From: an uncultured Eubacteriales bacterium
GTDB lineage: Bacteria; Bacillota; Clostridia; Lachnospirales; Lachnospiraceae
Reading direction: 5' to 3'
Length of the DNA stretch: 64,000 nt
Assembly: GCA_900539455.1 (NCBI GenBank)
Contig: UQCD01000011.1
Span: 10,703 to 74,702, forward strand
Positions within the stretch are counted from its first letter, which is position 1. Every line of letters begins with the position of its first letter. Position numbers and translations under genes: made by a program. This document shows positions 18,475-27,098 of the stretch, in pieces. The notes beneath the pieces are model-generated. The model had not been told where the DNA came from. It did not search any database and saw only the letters and a list, made by a program, of their open reading frames with translations.

Positions 18475-19755
18475 TTATACATTTCTTCCTGCTATTATTC
18501 CGCTTGCAAAGGCAAAATGAAGATTATAGCCTCCACATATTCCGTCAACATCTAATACCTCTCCTACAATATACATTCCCTTTACTATTTTAGATTCAAA
18601 GCTTTCATTTACTTCCTTAAGGCTTACACCACCTCTGCAAACCTGAGCATTATCAAAATCCTTTGAACCAACTATTTGAATTTTAAAACTCTTAATGTTA
18701 TTTACTAAAATATCAATATAGTCCTCTGCTACGCTTTTATTACCTTTACAGTAATTAATAAACTGAGTCTTAGTTTTTTCAACTATAACTTTTGCTAATT
18801 TTTCATTAAGATTATTTTCTATAAATCTGTTGGCTGACTCTATATCCCGATTTTTCTTTTTATAGGAAATAATATGCCTTTTTATATACTCAATAATATC
18901 TGTCCTTAAGTCTTCGCTGCTTATATCAGCCATAAGGTCTAAAACCAAATCTACTTTGGGGCTATTTTTTAACATCTGATTGACCTTACCGGAAATCTGG
19001 AAAACCACAATTCCAGACACTCCATAATCTGTAAACTGTACTTCTCCCAAGCTTTTGGCTGCTACTGCACCATTACTATCTAATACCTTAATGGCAGCAT
19101 CACTTCTAACACCAGCCAAAGCCTTCATATAAGCCTTTTTGTTGTTATCACTGCATACAAGTGGAACTAAAGCTGGTACAACCTCATTTACATTATGGGA
19201 AAGCTTTGATAATAAATAATATCCACTACCATCTGAACCTAAGGCCTTTGCAGCCTTTCCGCCTGCTGCAACAATGACCTTGTCCCCTGTAAAATACTTT
19301 TTCTTATAATCCTTGTTTTCTAAGACATTTCCTGTAACAACAAAGCCTTCCTTAGTCTTTTCAATATTTTTCACATTACAATTATATACAAATTCAACAC
19401 CAAATTCCAAGCAGGCACTTAGCAACACATTTACAACACTTGCTGCCCGTTTTGAATAAGGATATACATAATAACCTATGCTTGTAAGCTTTAAGCCTAG
19501 CTTATTAAAATAATCCTGCATATCCTTATAGGTAAATTCCTTTAGTATTTCCTCTAAAAAATCATAATCATCACAATTATAATATTCCACTCCCATTTTT
19601 TTATTGGTAATATTACATCTTCCGTTTCCAGTAGAATATATTTTCTTTCCAGCTTCATTTTTTAATTCTAAAACTATTACCTTATATCCTCTTTTTGCTG
19701 CCTCTAATGCAGCGGCTAGTCCTGAAGCTCCAGCTCCTATAACAATTACTTTCAT
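18475..19755 (-). CDS. HI0933-like flavoprotein (BaiN/RdsA family)
   Basis: 426 residues. N-terminal FAD fold VIGAGASGLAAALEAAKRG, then the family signature STGNGRCNITN (about residues 41-51) and a C-terminal GEVLDVDGICGGYNLHFAFASG, all typical of the HI0933-like family (COG2081). Members include BaiN, implicated in bile-acid chemistry in some Clostridia, but most are uncharacterised and nothing here fixes the substrate. The BofC-like gene lies 12 bases upstream. Confidence 0.9.
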   Translation of the reverse strand: MKVIVIGAGASGLAAALEAAKRGYKVIVLELKNEAGKKIYSTGNGRCNITNKKMGVEYYNCDDYDFLEEILKEFTYKDMQDYFNKLGLKLTSIGYYVYPYSKRAASVVNVLLSACLEFGVEFVYNCNVKNIEKTKEGFVVTGNVLENKDYKKKYFTGDKVIVAAGGKAAKALGSDGSGYYLLSKLSHNVNEVVPALVPLVCSDNNKKAYMKALAGVRSDAAIKVLDSNGAVAAKSLGEVQFTDYGVSGIVVFQISGKVNQMLKNSPKVDLVLDLMADISSEDLRTDIIEYIKRHIISYKKKNRDIESANRFIENNLNEKLAKVIVEKTKTQFINYCKGNKSVAEDYIDILVNNIKSFKIQIVGSKDFDNAQVCRGGVSLKEVNESFESKIVKGMYIVGEVLDVDGICGGYNLHFAFASGIIAGRNV

Positions 19756-19766
19756 ATTTTATCCTT

Positions 19767-20405
19767 CTATGTTGTAAAGCTTTCTAATATTCTGTACAAT
19801 TCACTTATATTTTTTACAGGTATACCCTGCTTTAATTTATCCATACTATCAGTATCTAAGGTTTCTACATTTATTGAGGTTTCTAAAAATATGGTTGTCT
19901 TATCCTCTCTATAAACAATAATTTTGTTTTCCTGTAAGGTGACATAATATTTGCACTTTTCCTCCTCTGTAGTTTCTTCTATAATGCTAATAGATTTTCT
20001 AATTACCAGCTTATCCTTCTCCATTGAAACTAACATTATATTTTGTACCTGTTGTCCCTTGTCTGCAAATTTCTTTTTATTTGCCTTTAGGTAATCTATA
20101 AGCTCCTGTCTGTTCATTCCCAAAAATTCGCTTGGAACATTTTGGGCGGCTGTTTCTATTGTTTTGTCATTTATATTATAGCTTTCTAATATATATGACA
20201 TACTGTTACTTACTATTAACTCGCTGGTATTAGCAGCTTCCTTTCCTTCCTCTGTGCTATAAACTGCTGGATTATTTTCATATACCCATTCTCTGGTTAC
20301 AGCATTTGTATTATTGTATTTTTTTCCGATGGTATATCCTAGATAATAAACTAAGACCATTCCCAACACAAAACAAAACAAGCAGATAATCTTTTTCTTT
20401 TTCAT
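19767..20405 (-). CDS. BofC-like membrane-anchored protein
   Basis: 212 residues with one N-terminal membrane helix (residues 5-25) and an outside domain. The C-terminal 70 residues resemble the BofC C-terminal domain: a strand pair (YYVTLQENKIIVY), a Thr-Ile-Phe-Leu-Glu segment, then LKQGIPVKN and ELYRILESF. BofC in Bacillus is an intermembrane-space inhibitor of SpoIVB signalling during sporulation. I infer relatedness from pattern only; the role here is unknown. Confidence 0.65.
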   Translation of the reverse strand: MKKKKIICLFCFVLGMVLVYYLGYTIGKKYNNTNAVTREWVYENNPAVYSTEEGKEAANTSELIVSNSMSYILESYNINDKTIETAAQNVPSEFLGMNRQELIDYLKANKKKFADKGQQVQNIMLVSMEKDKLVIRKSISIIEETTEEEKCKYYVTLQENKIIVYREDKTTIFLETSINVETLDTDSMDKLKQGIPVKNISELYRILESFTT

Positions 20406-20459
20406 GGTTACTCCTATTCTTTTTTTATTGATTATCTGCTTTTTTTTATATTTTATACA

Positions 20460-22088
20460 TTATAAAAGGTGTAATTTTTTTAATAGTCTTGCTATTGTAC
20501 TTCCCTTTGGAAGCATATATATTTCGCTTTCATCAATAGCCTTAAGTCCAATAAGTAAAATCCCATATACCACCATAGCAATAATTATTGAAACTGCTAA
20601 GGCTATTAAATTGCTTCTGAATAAAATATATATGCCTTTATATACAAGCATCGCTGCTACTGCCATTAGTATAGAGGATACTGCTGGAATAAAAAAGGTT
20701 TTATATATCTCCTGTCTATAACCTAAGTATTTTCTAATAGATAAGGTATTTAATATACAAACCAGCAATGCAAATACAAAATCAGCTACCACGATACCTA
20801 AAATATCCATTTTAAACACGATTAACAATACCAGCACTAATACAATGTGGATTGCTAAGGAAATACTCGAGTTTATTACAGGCTTAGACATTTTATCTAT
20901 GCCCTGTAGGATTGAATTGGTAATTGTTGAAAATGAGTATGCCACAACTGTAACCACTGCAAATCTCATTAATCCGACACATATATCCAACATTTCGCTT
21001 CCTGGAAATAAAAGTATGCAGATAGGCTCAGCCAATGCTGATATACCTACTCCACAAGGAATAGCTATTATCATAGATAATCTAACTGAGGATTCTATTT
21101 TATTAATAAGCTCGCCTTTATTTCCTGTAGTAAGAGAACGGATAAGGCTTGGTATGATAGCACTGGATAATGCCGATGCAACAGCTATTGGTGCCGTTGT
21201 TAAAAGCTGGTATTTACCACTATATATTCCGTAAAGGCTTGAGTAGGTAGACTCATCCAGCTTAAAAATATTTGACATGACATTTCCAAACAGACCACTA
21301 TCAATAATACTGCTTAAATTGTAAATAGTTGTACTAAGGAGTACAGGAACTATAGTTACAAATAATACCTTTGTTAAAGCACTATGATTTTCGTAAACTG
21401 TAGATTTATCTCTTTTTATTCGTTTGTTCATTACAGGCTTGTAAACACCATATACAAATATCATAAATAATAAAGCAAAGGCTGCTCCTACAAGTGTACC
21501 TGTAGTACCACCTGCTGCCGAATAAGCTGCACCTTTTCCTACCTTATCACCTACACTAAATAAAAAGGCTGCTGCTACTATACTTACTATTGCATTAATT
21601 ATCTGCTCGGTAATTTGCGACATAGCCGTAGGAATCATTGTACCTAAGCCTTGAAAATATCCTCTAAGCACACCTAAAACACATACAATAAAAATAGTTG
21701 GTGCTAACACTCTTAATGCTAATGCCATTGATGGATACTTCCAAAGCGAAGCAAAAAAGTCAGCTCCAAAAAATACTATAGCTGAACAAAGTCCACCTAC
21801 AATAAATGAAAATATAAGTGCCCCTGTAAATGCTCTTTTTGCATTTTTAAACTGTCCCTTTGCAACTCGGGTGGATACTATTTTTGATACTGCCACCGGC
21901 AGGCTGGTTGAGGAAATAAGTAAAAAGATTGAATATACTGAATAGGCATTTGAATAATATCCAATGCCTTCATTACCTAAAATATTATTGAGGGGTATCC
22001 TATAAATAAGTCCAATTACACGGACTAATATACCTGCTAATGCTAATATACTTCCCTGAATCAAAAAGTTAGATTTATTTTTGCTCAT
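20460..22088 (-). CDS. SpoVB/MurJ-like MOP-superfamily flippase
   Basis: 542 residues, about 14 membrane helices, polysaccharide-biosynthesis type of the MATE/MOP superfamily. The N-terminal LVRVIGLIYRIPLNNILGNEGIGYYSNAY motif is that of SpoVB/YtgP-like proteins, which are lipid-linked precursor flippases in wall, cortex or polysaccharide assembly. It begins nine bases after the ybeY-cdd stop with a weak ribosome site. A second family member is at 62095-63561. Confidence 0.9.
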   Translation of the reverse strand: MSKNKSNFLIQGSILALAGILVRVIGLIYRIPLNNILGNEGIGYYSNAYSVYSIFLLISSTSLPVAVSKIVSTRVAKGQFKNAKRAFTGALIFSFIVGGLCSAIVFFGADFFASLWKYPSMALALRVLAPTIFIVCVLGVLRGYFQGLGTMIPTAMSQITEQIINAIVSIVAAAFLFSVGDKVGKGAAYSAAGGTTGTLVGAAFALLFMIFVYGVYKPVMNKRIKRDKSTVYENHSALTKVLFVTIVPVLLSTTIYNLSSIIDSGLFGNVMSNIFKLDESTYSSLYGIYSGKYQLLTTAPIAVASALSSAIIPSLIRSLTTGNKGELINKIESSVRLSMIIAIPCGVGISALAEPICILLFPGSEMLDICVGLMRFAVVTVVAYSFSTITNSILQGIDKMSKPVINSSISLAIHIVLVLVLLIVFKMDILGIVVADFVFALLVCILNTLSIRKYLGYRQEIYKTFFIPAVSSILMAVAAMLVYKGIYILFRSNLIALAVSIIIAMVVYGILLIGLKAIDESEIYMLPKGSTIARLLKKLHLL

Positions 22089-22097
22089 ATCAAATCA

Positions 22098-23018
22098 CTA
22101 CATATTAAAAGCTTCCGGAAGAAGTTCTTTTAACATTTTTTCCTTTATTTCTCCTTTATTGTTGCTTAATACAAATTTTATATCAGTTCCAAATTCTGCC
22201 AAAAATTGTCTGCATATTCCACATGGATATGTAAAATCCTTAGAAGATGATACTATAGCTATTTTGGTGAATTCCTTATAACCCTCTGATATAGCCTTTA
22301 GTGCTGCACATCTTTCAGCACAGATAGTTGCTCCATAGGAAACATTTTCTATATTACAGCCTGTAAATATTTGTCCTGTTTTTGTTGCTATAGCTGCTCC
22401 CACCTTATATTTTGAATAAGGTGCATAAGCATTATTCATTGCATTTTTTGCTTTAAGAATAAGCACCTCATTGTCTGCATCAATTTTTGATGATTTTATA
22501 GTGCTGTCAAAATCTTTATCTCTGGTAATTCCAAGCTTGTCAAGTAATTCCTTTTGTAACCCTTCCATTTCTATACGCTCTTTCTCTTCCATATGGTCAT
22601 AGCCAAAAAGGTGAAACATACTGTGGGCAACCAAAAAGCCCAGCTCTCTATATGCTGAATGTCCATATTCCTCTGACTGGGTTAAAACCTTATCCTTAGA
22701 AATAATTATATCTCCAAGTATAAGCTGTCCAGAGTCCGGATCAAAACAGTCATTGTATTCATCCTCCTCTAAAACCTTAAAATCTCCTGGTATTTCATAT
22801 TCAACCATAGGAAAGGATAACACATCTGTTGCTTTATCTATCTTTCTATATTCTTTATTTATATTTCTAATAGCTTCATCATCAACTATTGTTACATTTA
22901 CTATTGTTTCATAAGGGCAATTAATGTATTCAATAGCACCTTCTACAACTGTAGCAATTAATTTATTGTAATCAAATCCAAATTCTTCTGTTGTTTCATT
23001 TTCAATGTTAATTTCCAT
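22098..23018 (-). CDS. Fused endoribonuclease YbeY - cytidine deaminase
   Basis: 306 residues in one open frame. Residues 1-165 are YbeY, the rRNA-maturation and ribosome quality-control RNase, with its zinc site HSMFHLFGYDH (His132, His136, His142). Residues 185-306 are a zinc cytidine deaminase: TGCNIENVS, the catalytic CAE (233-235) and the PCGIC cysteines (266, 269). In most Firmicutes these are separate genes, ybeY-dgkA-cdd; here dgkA is absent and a linker of about 20 residues joins the two. Both active sites look intact. It overlaps the upstream HD gene by 11 bases. Confidence 0.93.
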   Translation of the reverse strand: MEINIENETTEEFGFDYNKLIATVVEGAIEYINCPYETIVNVTIVDDEAIRNINKEYRKIDKATDVLSFPMVEYEIPGDFKVLEEDEYNDCFDPDSGQLILGDIIISKDKVLTQSEEYGHSAYRELGFLVAHSMFHLFGYDHMEEKERIEMEGLQKELLDKLGITRDKDFDSTIKSSKIDADNEVLILKAKNAMNNAYAPYSKYKVGAAIATKTGQIFTGCNIENVSYGATICAERCAALKAISEGYKEFTKIAIVSSSKDFTYPCGICRQFLAEFGTDIKFVLSNNKGEIKEKMLKELLPEAFNM

Positions 23019-24228
23019 TTTCCATCTCCCTATCTGTGGTAATAAGTTTCAGTATTTTTCTAAATTCATCAATACTAAGCTTTGATTTGTCCAAATATCC
23101 AGACATAAGTCTTTGTACAACTGCCTTCTCATAAATATCCTTTGTCCTTACGCTGTCACCCTCTTTAGCCTTATAATAATTGTAAGCACTTATACAGGTA
23201 TCTACAATTAAAACTATAGCACATTCTTTATTTTTTGCCACTCCATATTTTATATTGTGATTTGCAATAATATCAATTATCTCTGGTGGAAAGCTGTGCT
23301 TCTTGGCATATATTACTCCGTCCTTTACATACTCCCTGCCAGATATTTTGCCGATTTCGTGATATAAGCCTCCCACATAGGCTATATCCTCGTTTGCTCC
23401 TATAGCCTTTGCACATGCTTTAGAAAGCTCTGCTACCTGTACACAATGGTAATATGTACTTATTGCTTTTGTTTTTAATTCCTTTAAAGGCGGAAATTCC
23501 TCTTTAGTCATTGCTTTAAGCACTGACCTGGTAGCCTTCTTCAAAACAAATTTTTCAAACAGATATTTTATTATGACATATACAATACAGGATATTATAC
23601 AGCCAACAGCTCCTACTAAAATATAGGATACCTTCTCATATTCTAAATACGCATCCTTGCAGTATATTCTGAATATGCTGTTTAAAAACATATTAAATAC
23701 TATTATACAAATAAGTCCTATATATTTTGTAAGATTCTTTCTTTTGCTGGTTACTACTAAGCAGCCTAATATACCTGTAAGCAGCATTATTATTGTAAAG
23801 AAAAACTCTGGCTCGGATGCAAGAGAAAAAAAACCAAAGCCGCATATTGCCCCATTGGTAATAACGCCTGTTTCTAAATTAGTTACCATTGAAACAATTA
23901 GCAGCACTAATAAATATGGTCTGAATTCATAAGGTAATATCATTATTAATGCTGTTCCTATTATTATAAAATGATATAAAATCACGGTTTTTATAATGTT
24001 TTCTTTTTTGTACAGCATATAAAAATATGGAAGCAAAACAGAAACAGTCATAAAGATAACAACTGCCACTCTTTCGTTGCTCCATAAAAGTTCATAATAC
24101 ACCTTTGAGGTCTGATAGCATATAAAAGCTGAAACAGCAATAATATATACTGTTAATATAGCTTTAAATACAGGCTTTTCTAATATATTTAATGTTTTAT
24201 TGTTTCTTTCGTTTTTCATAATCATCAT
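23008..24228 (-). CDS. Membrane HD-domain protein, short PgpH-like, altered HD motif
   Basis: 406 residues: six to seven membrane helices (about residues 17-225) and a C-terminal HD domain (about 250-400). Position between phoH and ybeY is that of PgpH/YqfF, the c-di-AMP phosphodiesterase, but the protein lacks PgpH's large extracellular N-terminal domain (PgpH is about 710 aa). The metal motif reads HE (290-291) in place of HD, and the final pair is HN (324-325) where PgpH has HH; His261 and His311 are kept. It may be inactive or have changed specificity. Overlaps phoH by 32 bases; the second ATG (24225) has better ribosome-site spacing. Confidence 0.8.
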   Translation of the reverse strand: MMIMKNERNNKTLNILEKPVFKAILTVYIIAVSAFICYQTSKVYYELLWSNERVAVVIFMTVSVLLPYFYMLYKKENIIKTVILYHFIIIGTALIMILPYEFRPYLLVLLIVSMVTNLETGVITNGAICGFGFFSLASEPEFFFTIIMLLTGILGCLVVTSKRKNLTKYIGLICIIVFNMFLNSIFRIYCKDAYLEYEKVSYILVGAVGCIISCIVYVIIKYLFEKFVLKKATRSVLKAMTKEEFPPLKELKTKAISTYYHCVQVAELSKACAKAIGANEDIAYVGGLYHEIGKISGREYVKDGVIYAKKHSFPPEIIDIIANHNIKYGVAKNKECAIVLIVDTCISAYNYYKAKEGDSVRTKDIYEKAVVQRLMSGYLDKSKLSIDEFRKILKLITTDREMENGN

Positions 24229-25162
24229 ATGCCTTTACAATTTTTTGTACTAATGGATGACGCACTACATCCTGATTAGTTAATCTGATAATTTCAATAT
24301 CCTCAATACCACCAAGTATTCTTACTGCTGTTTCCAGTCCGGATACCTGACCCTTAGGCAAATCCTTTTGTGTAAGGTCACCTGTAACTACTATTTTAGA
24401 ATTAAAACCAATTCTGGTTAAAAACATTTTCATCTGTGCAGGTGTAGTGTTTTGTGCCTCATCTAAAATAATAAATGCGTTGTCTAAGGTTCTGCCACGC
24501 ATATAGGCAAGTGGAGCAACCTCAATTAAGCCTTTTTCAGAATTGTGTAAAAAACTGTCTGCTCCCATTATCTGATATAAGGCATCATAAAGAGGTCTTA
24601 AATATGGGTCAACCTTGCTTTGTAAATCTCCCGGCAAAAAGCCCAGATTTTCTCCTGCTTCTATTGCTGGTCTTGTAAGAATAATTCTATTTACCTCATC
24701 ATTTTTAAATGCCTCTATTGCCATAGCCATTGCCAAATAGGTTTTGCCTGTACCTGCTGGTCCAATACCAAAGGTAATAGTATTTTTCTTTATGGCATCT
24801 GTATATTTTTTCTGATTAATAGTCTTAGGCTTTATAGGCTTTCCGCTAACAGTTCTGGTGAGGATTTCTCCATCTATATCAACAATTTTTTCCGTCTGTC
24901 CCTCCATTGACAAAGCTATTGCATAATCAACATTTTGCTCTGTTATAGTATTGCCTCTTTCGGAAAGTGTTAATAAATTATTGATGACCTCCTTTGCCCT
25001 TTTTACCTGCATACTCTCTCCTGTAATTTTCACAACATCATTTCTATATATTATAGAAATATGTAATGCTCTCTCTATTTTTTTTGCAAACTCATCAAAG
25101 CTGCCAAATATATTTTGCCCATGAACAACAGGCATATTATCAATAGTAGCTATTTCACTCAT
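24197..25162 (-). CDS. phoH: PhoH-like ATPase
   Basis: 321 residues. N-terminal KH-like segment, then a P-loop ATPase with Walker A GPAGTGKT and Walker B AFIILDEAQNT. PhoH proteins are RNA-linked ATPases that sit next to ybeY in most bacteria, consistent with a role in RNA metabolism. The start at 25162 has AGGTG upstream and yields the typical short N-terminus. Part of the yqfC-yqfD-phoH-HD-ybeY operon. Confidence 0.95.
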   Translation of the reverse strand: MSEIATIDNMPVVHGQNIFGSFDEFAKKIERALHISIIYRNDVVKITGESMQVKRAKEVINNLLTLSERGNTITEQNVDYAIALSMEGQTEKIVDIDGEILTRTVSGKPIKPKTINQKKYTDAIKKNTITFGIGPAGTGKTYLAMAMAIEAFKNDEVNRIILTRPAIEAGENLGFLPGDLQSKVDPYLRPLYDALYQIMGADSFLHNSEKGLIEVAPLAYMRGRTLDNAFIILDEAQNTTPAQMKMFLTRIGFNSKIVVTGDLTQKDLPKGQVSGLETAVRILGGIEDIEIIRLTNQDVVRHPLVQKIVKAYDDYEKRKKQ

Positions 25163-25180
25163 TTTATTATGTTTTCACCT

Positions 25181-26347
25181 CTAATGTATTCGTTTTAAAA
25201 TAACAATATCGCCCTTAGCAATATAGTTATTACCGTTATCTTCTATAATAACATTATTCTCTATAATCTGTATACTTTTTTCATCTATTTTTTCTAAAAA
25301 GTAATTAAAATTCTCATTAAGAGTATTAATACATTCCTCTTTTGTATATTCTACATTTTCATAAGTATACTCCTTTTTTGTGTAAGTATACAAATAAATT
25401 GGCAAATAGAAATTATCCGTTAATTTTAACTGCTTTACCTGTCCTACTGTATCTACGCTTTCTTCTTTTACATTTTTAATTTTTGTATCAATAAGCTTAT
25501 CAAAAATCAAAAATTTGTATGTATTATTTTCATTAATATATTTTTTATTTTTGCCAGTTCTTGACACTTCATCATAATAGTCATAAACAACCATTTCATA
25601 CACACTTCCATCAGCCTGTACTCTTTTCGTATCAATAATTGTACCACTATCGTCCACAATATTATATTCCCCTTTTATAAGAATATCTCCTTTTTTTACT
25701 ATATCTCCTTTTTTTACTAATGCAGTTCCACTTCTTGTAACTATATTATCTACAATTCCGTCTTCTGTGGCCATAATATCCCATTGATTACTTTCTTTAT
25801 GCTTTTCAACATTAAAATTTTCCTTAATATGTACTATCAGCTTTGTACCCTTAAGCTCTACCGATACCCAGGTTATATCAAAATACTTATTTCTAATTTC
25901 TCTTTCTATTTTTTCTCCGTCAACACTTTCAGCGTACATTCCATGAGTTATGCCCTGTTCATTTAGAAAATCCAATATTTCTTCGTCTGAATAGGTATAG
26001 TTTCCTTCTACAGTTATCTTCCAGACAAATAATGATAAAACAAAAAGAATGGTAAAAGCTGACAATATTCCTATTATGCACATTTTTCTTTTTCTATATA
26101 ATTTTATAAAAAAAGGAAAGCCTATTTTCTTTTTTATCGAAATCTTCACATCACATTTTTTCCCCACCTCATATACCTTGAAATAGTCCCTTGCCCTTAG
26201 CTTAATCACAGCTTTATCATCCTTATATATTACGCTGAAAAAGACTATTTTTCTTGCTCCGCATACATTTAAAAATCTGCTTATGTTTTGACTTATAACC
26301 TCAATATATATGTAACCCTTAAACCATTCTATAACTCTTTCAACCAA
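25181..26347 (-). CDS. yqfD: Sporulation protein YqfD
   Basis: 388 residues with a single strong membrane helix (about 86-110) after a basic N-terminal region, and a large outside beta-rich domain containing the KKGDILIKGEY lipoyl-like segment. In Bacillus YqfD is made under sigma-E in the mother cell; its precise job is not known. It overlaps yqfC by eight bases. Confidence 0.9.
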   Translation of the reverse strand: MVERVIEWFKGYIYIEVISQNISRFLNVCGARKIVFFSVIYKDDKAVIKLRARDYFKVYEVGKKCDVKISIKKKIGFPFFIKLYRKRKMCIIGILSAFTILFVLSLFVWKITVEGNYTYSDEEILDFLNEQGITHGMYAESVDGEKIEREIRNKYFDITWVSVELKGTKLIVHIKENFNVEKHKESNQWDIMATEDGIVDNIVTRSGTALVKKGDIVKKGDILIKGEYNIVDDSGTIIDTKRVQADGSVYEMVVYDYYDEVSRTGKNKKYINENNTYKFLIFDKLIDTKIKNVKEESVDTVGQVKQLKLTDNFYLPIYLYTYTKKEYTYENVEYTKEECINTLNENFNYFLEKIDEKSIQIIENNVIIEDNGNNYIAKGDIVILKRIH

Positions 26348-26600
26348 AGAAAATTTTTTCCACCCTTCCTTTAATAATCATGTCTGTTTTTGTAAAATAA
26401 TCTATCTTTAAATTGTCGCCAATAATTGTAACTAACTCATTTTTTCCTCTTATAACTATCTTTTCATTAGTATATTCAGCAATAGACTTATAATTTTCAA
26501 TATATGCTTCATATTTTCCCTGTAATGAAATATTCATTGCTCCCAAAACTAAATCCTTTGGAAGTTCCAGCTTATCCGTTATAGCGTACCTTATTTTCAT
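26340..26600 (-). CDS. yqfC: Sporulation protein YqfC (YabP family)
   Basis: 86 residues, YabP/YqfC family: short beta-strands including the LPKDLVLGAMNISLQG start and an IRGKNELVTIIGDNLKIDYF core. Always found before yqfD in spore-forming Firmicutes. GGAGGAG lies upstream of the start, and the rpsU terminator separates it from rpsU, so the yqfC operon probably has its own promoter in 26601-26660; I see no confident sigma-E site. Confidence 0.88.
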   Translation of the reverse strand: MKIRYAITDKLELPKDLVLGAMNISLQGKYEAYIENYKSIAEYTNEKIVIRGKNELVTIIGDNLKIDYFTKTDMIIKGRVEKIFFG

Positions 26601-26666
26601 AGCTCCTCCAAAGTAATCTATTACTATATTTATATGTTGTTAATTCAATTTTGACACAAGGACAGC

Positions 26667-26699
26667 AAAAAATCCCTGCAGACAATCTACAGGGATTTA
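26667..26699 (-). terminator. Intrinsic terminator of rpsU
   Basis: Minus-strand stem AATCCCTG / CAGGGATT (with one mismatch inside the arms) followed by a run of six T. It lies about 17 bases after the rpsU stop. Confidence 0.85.
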
Positions 26700-26715
26700 C
26701 ACAATCATAATAATA

Positions 26716-26892
26716 CTAGTTAAATTTTCTCTTTCTAGCAGCTTCTGATTTCTTCTTACGCTTTACACTTGGCTTTTCGTAATGTTCTCTCTTACGAATT
26801 TCCTGCTGAATACCAGCCTTTGCACAATTTCTCTTAAATCTGCGTAAAGCACTATCTAAGCTTTCGTTCTCTTTAACGATTACATTTGACAT
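26716..26892 (-). CDS. rpsU: Ribosomal protein bS21
   Basis: 58 residues, normal S21 length, with the family core ESLDSALRRFKRNCAKAG and a very basic C-terminus (KPSVKRKKKSEAARKRKFN). The start at 26892 is preferred over a longer frame from 26964 because AGGTGA lies four bases upstream and the protein begins MSNVIVKENE. Preceded by a strong promoter and a hairpin leader (see 26923-26997). Confidence 0.97.
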   Translation of the reverse strand: MSNVIVKENESLDSALRRFKRNCAKAGIQQEIRKREHYEKPSVKRKKKSEAARKRKFN

Positions 26893-26922
26893 TGACTCAC
26901 CTAACCTCCCTCCAGTTGTAGG

Positions 26923-26964
26923 ATTGTGCACTATACAACTGTATGGGTATATTTTATTGCACAA
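26923..26964 (-). promoter_or_regulatory. Hairpin in the rpsU 5' leader
   Basis: Arms TTGTGCA (26964-26958) and TGCACAA (26930-26924) pair perfectly and enclose a smaller ATAC/GTAT stem. The hairpin starts right after the transcription start and ends about 30 bases before the start codon. It could be an autoregulatory site or only a stabilising 5' hairpin. Confidence 0.5.
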
Positions 26965-26969
26965 CCATC

Positions 26970-26997
26970 ATTATATCATAATAAATAAATTCGTCAA
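26970..26997 (-). promoter_or_regulatory. Sigma-A promoter of rpsU
   Basis: Minus-strand TTGACG (-35, 26997-26992), 16-base spacer, TATAAT (-10, 26975-26970). Transcript would start near 26963 and carry a leader of about 70 bases. Confidence 0.8.
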
Positions 26998-27098
26998 CCC
27001 CTCTTTCTGCTTTTATCGATTTAATTTGTATTTTTACTTGTATCAGCTTAAATACTTAATTGATAAGCATATGAGAGTAAACTTTATTATATTATATT

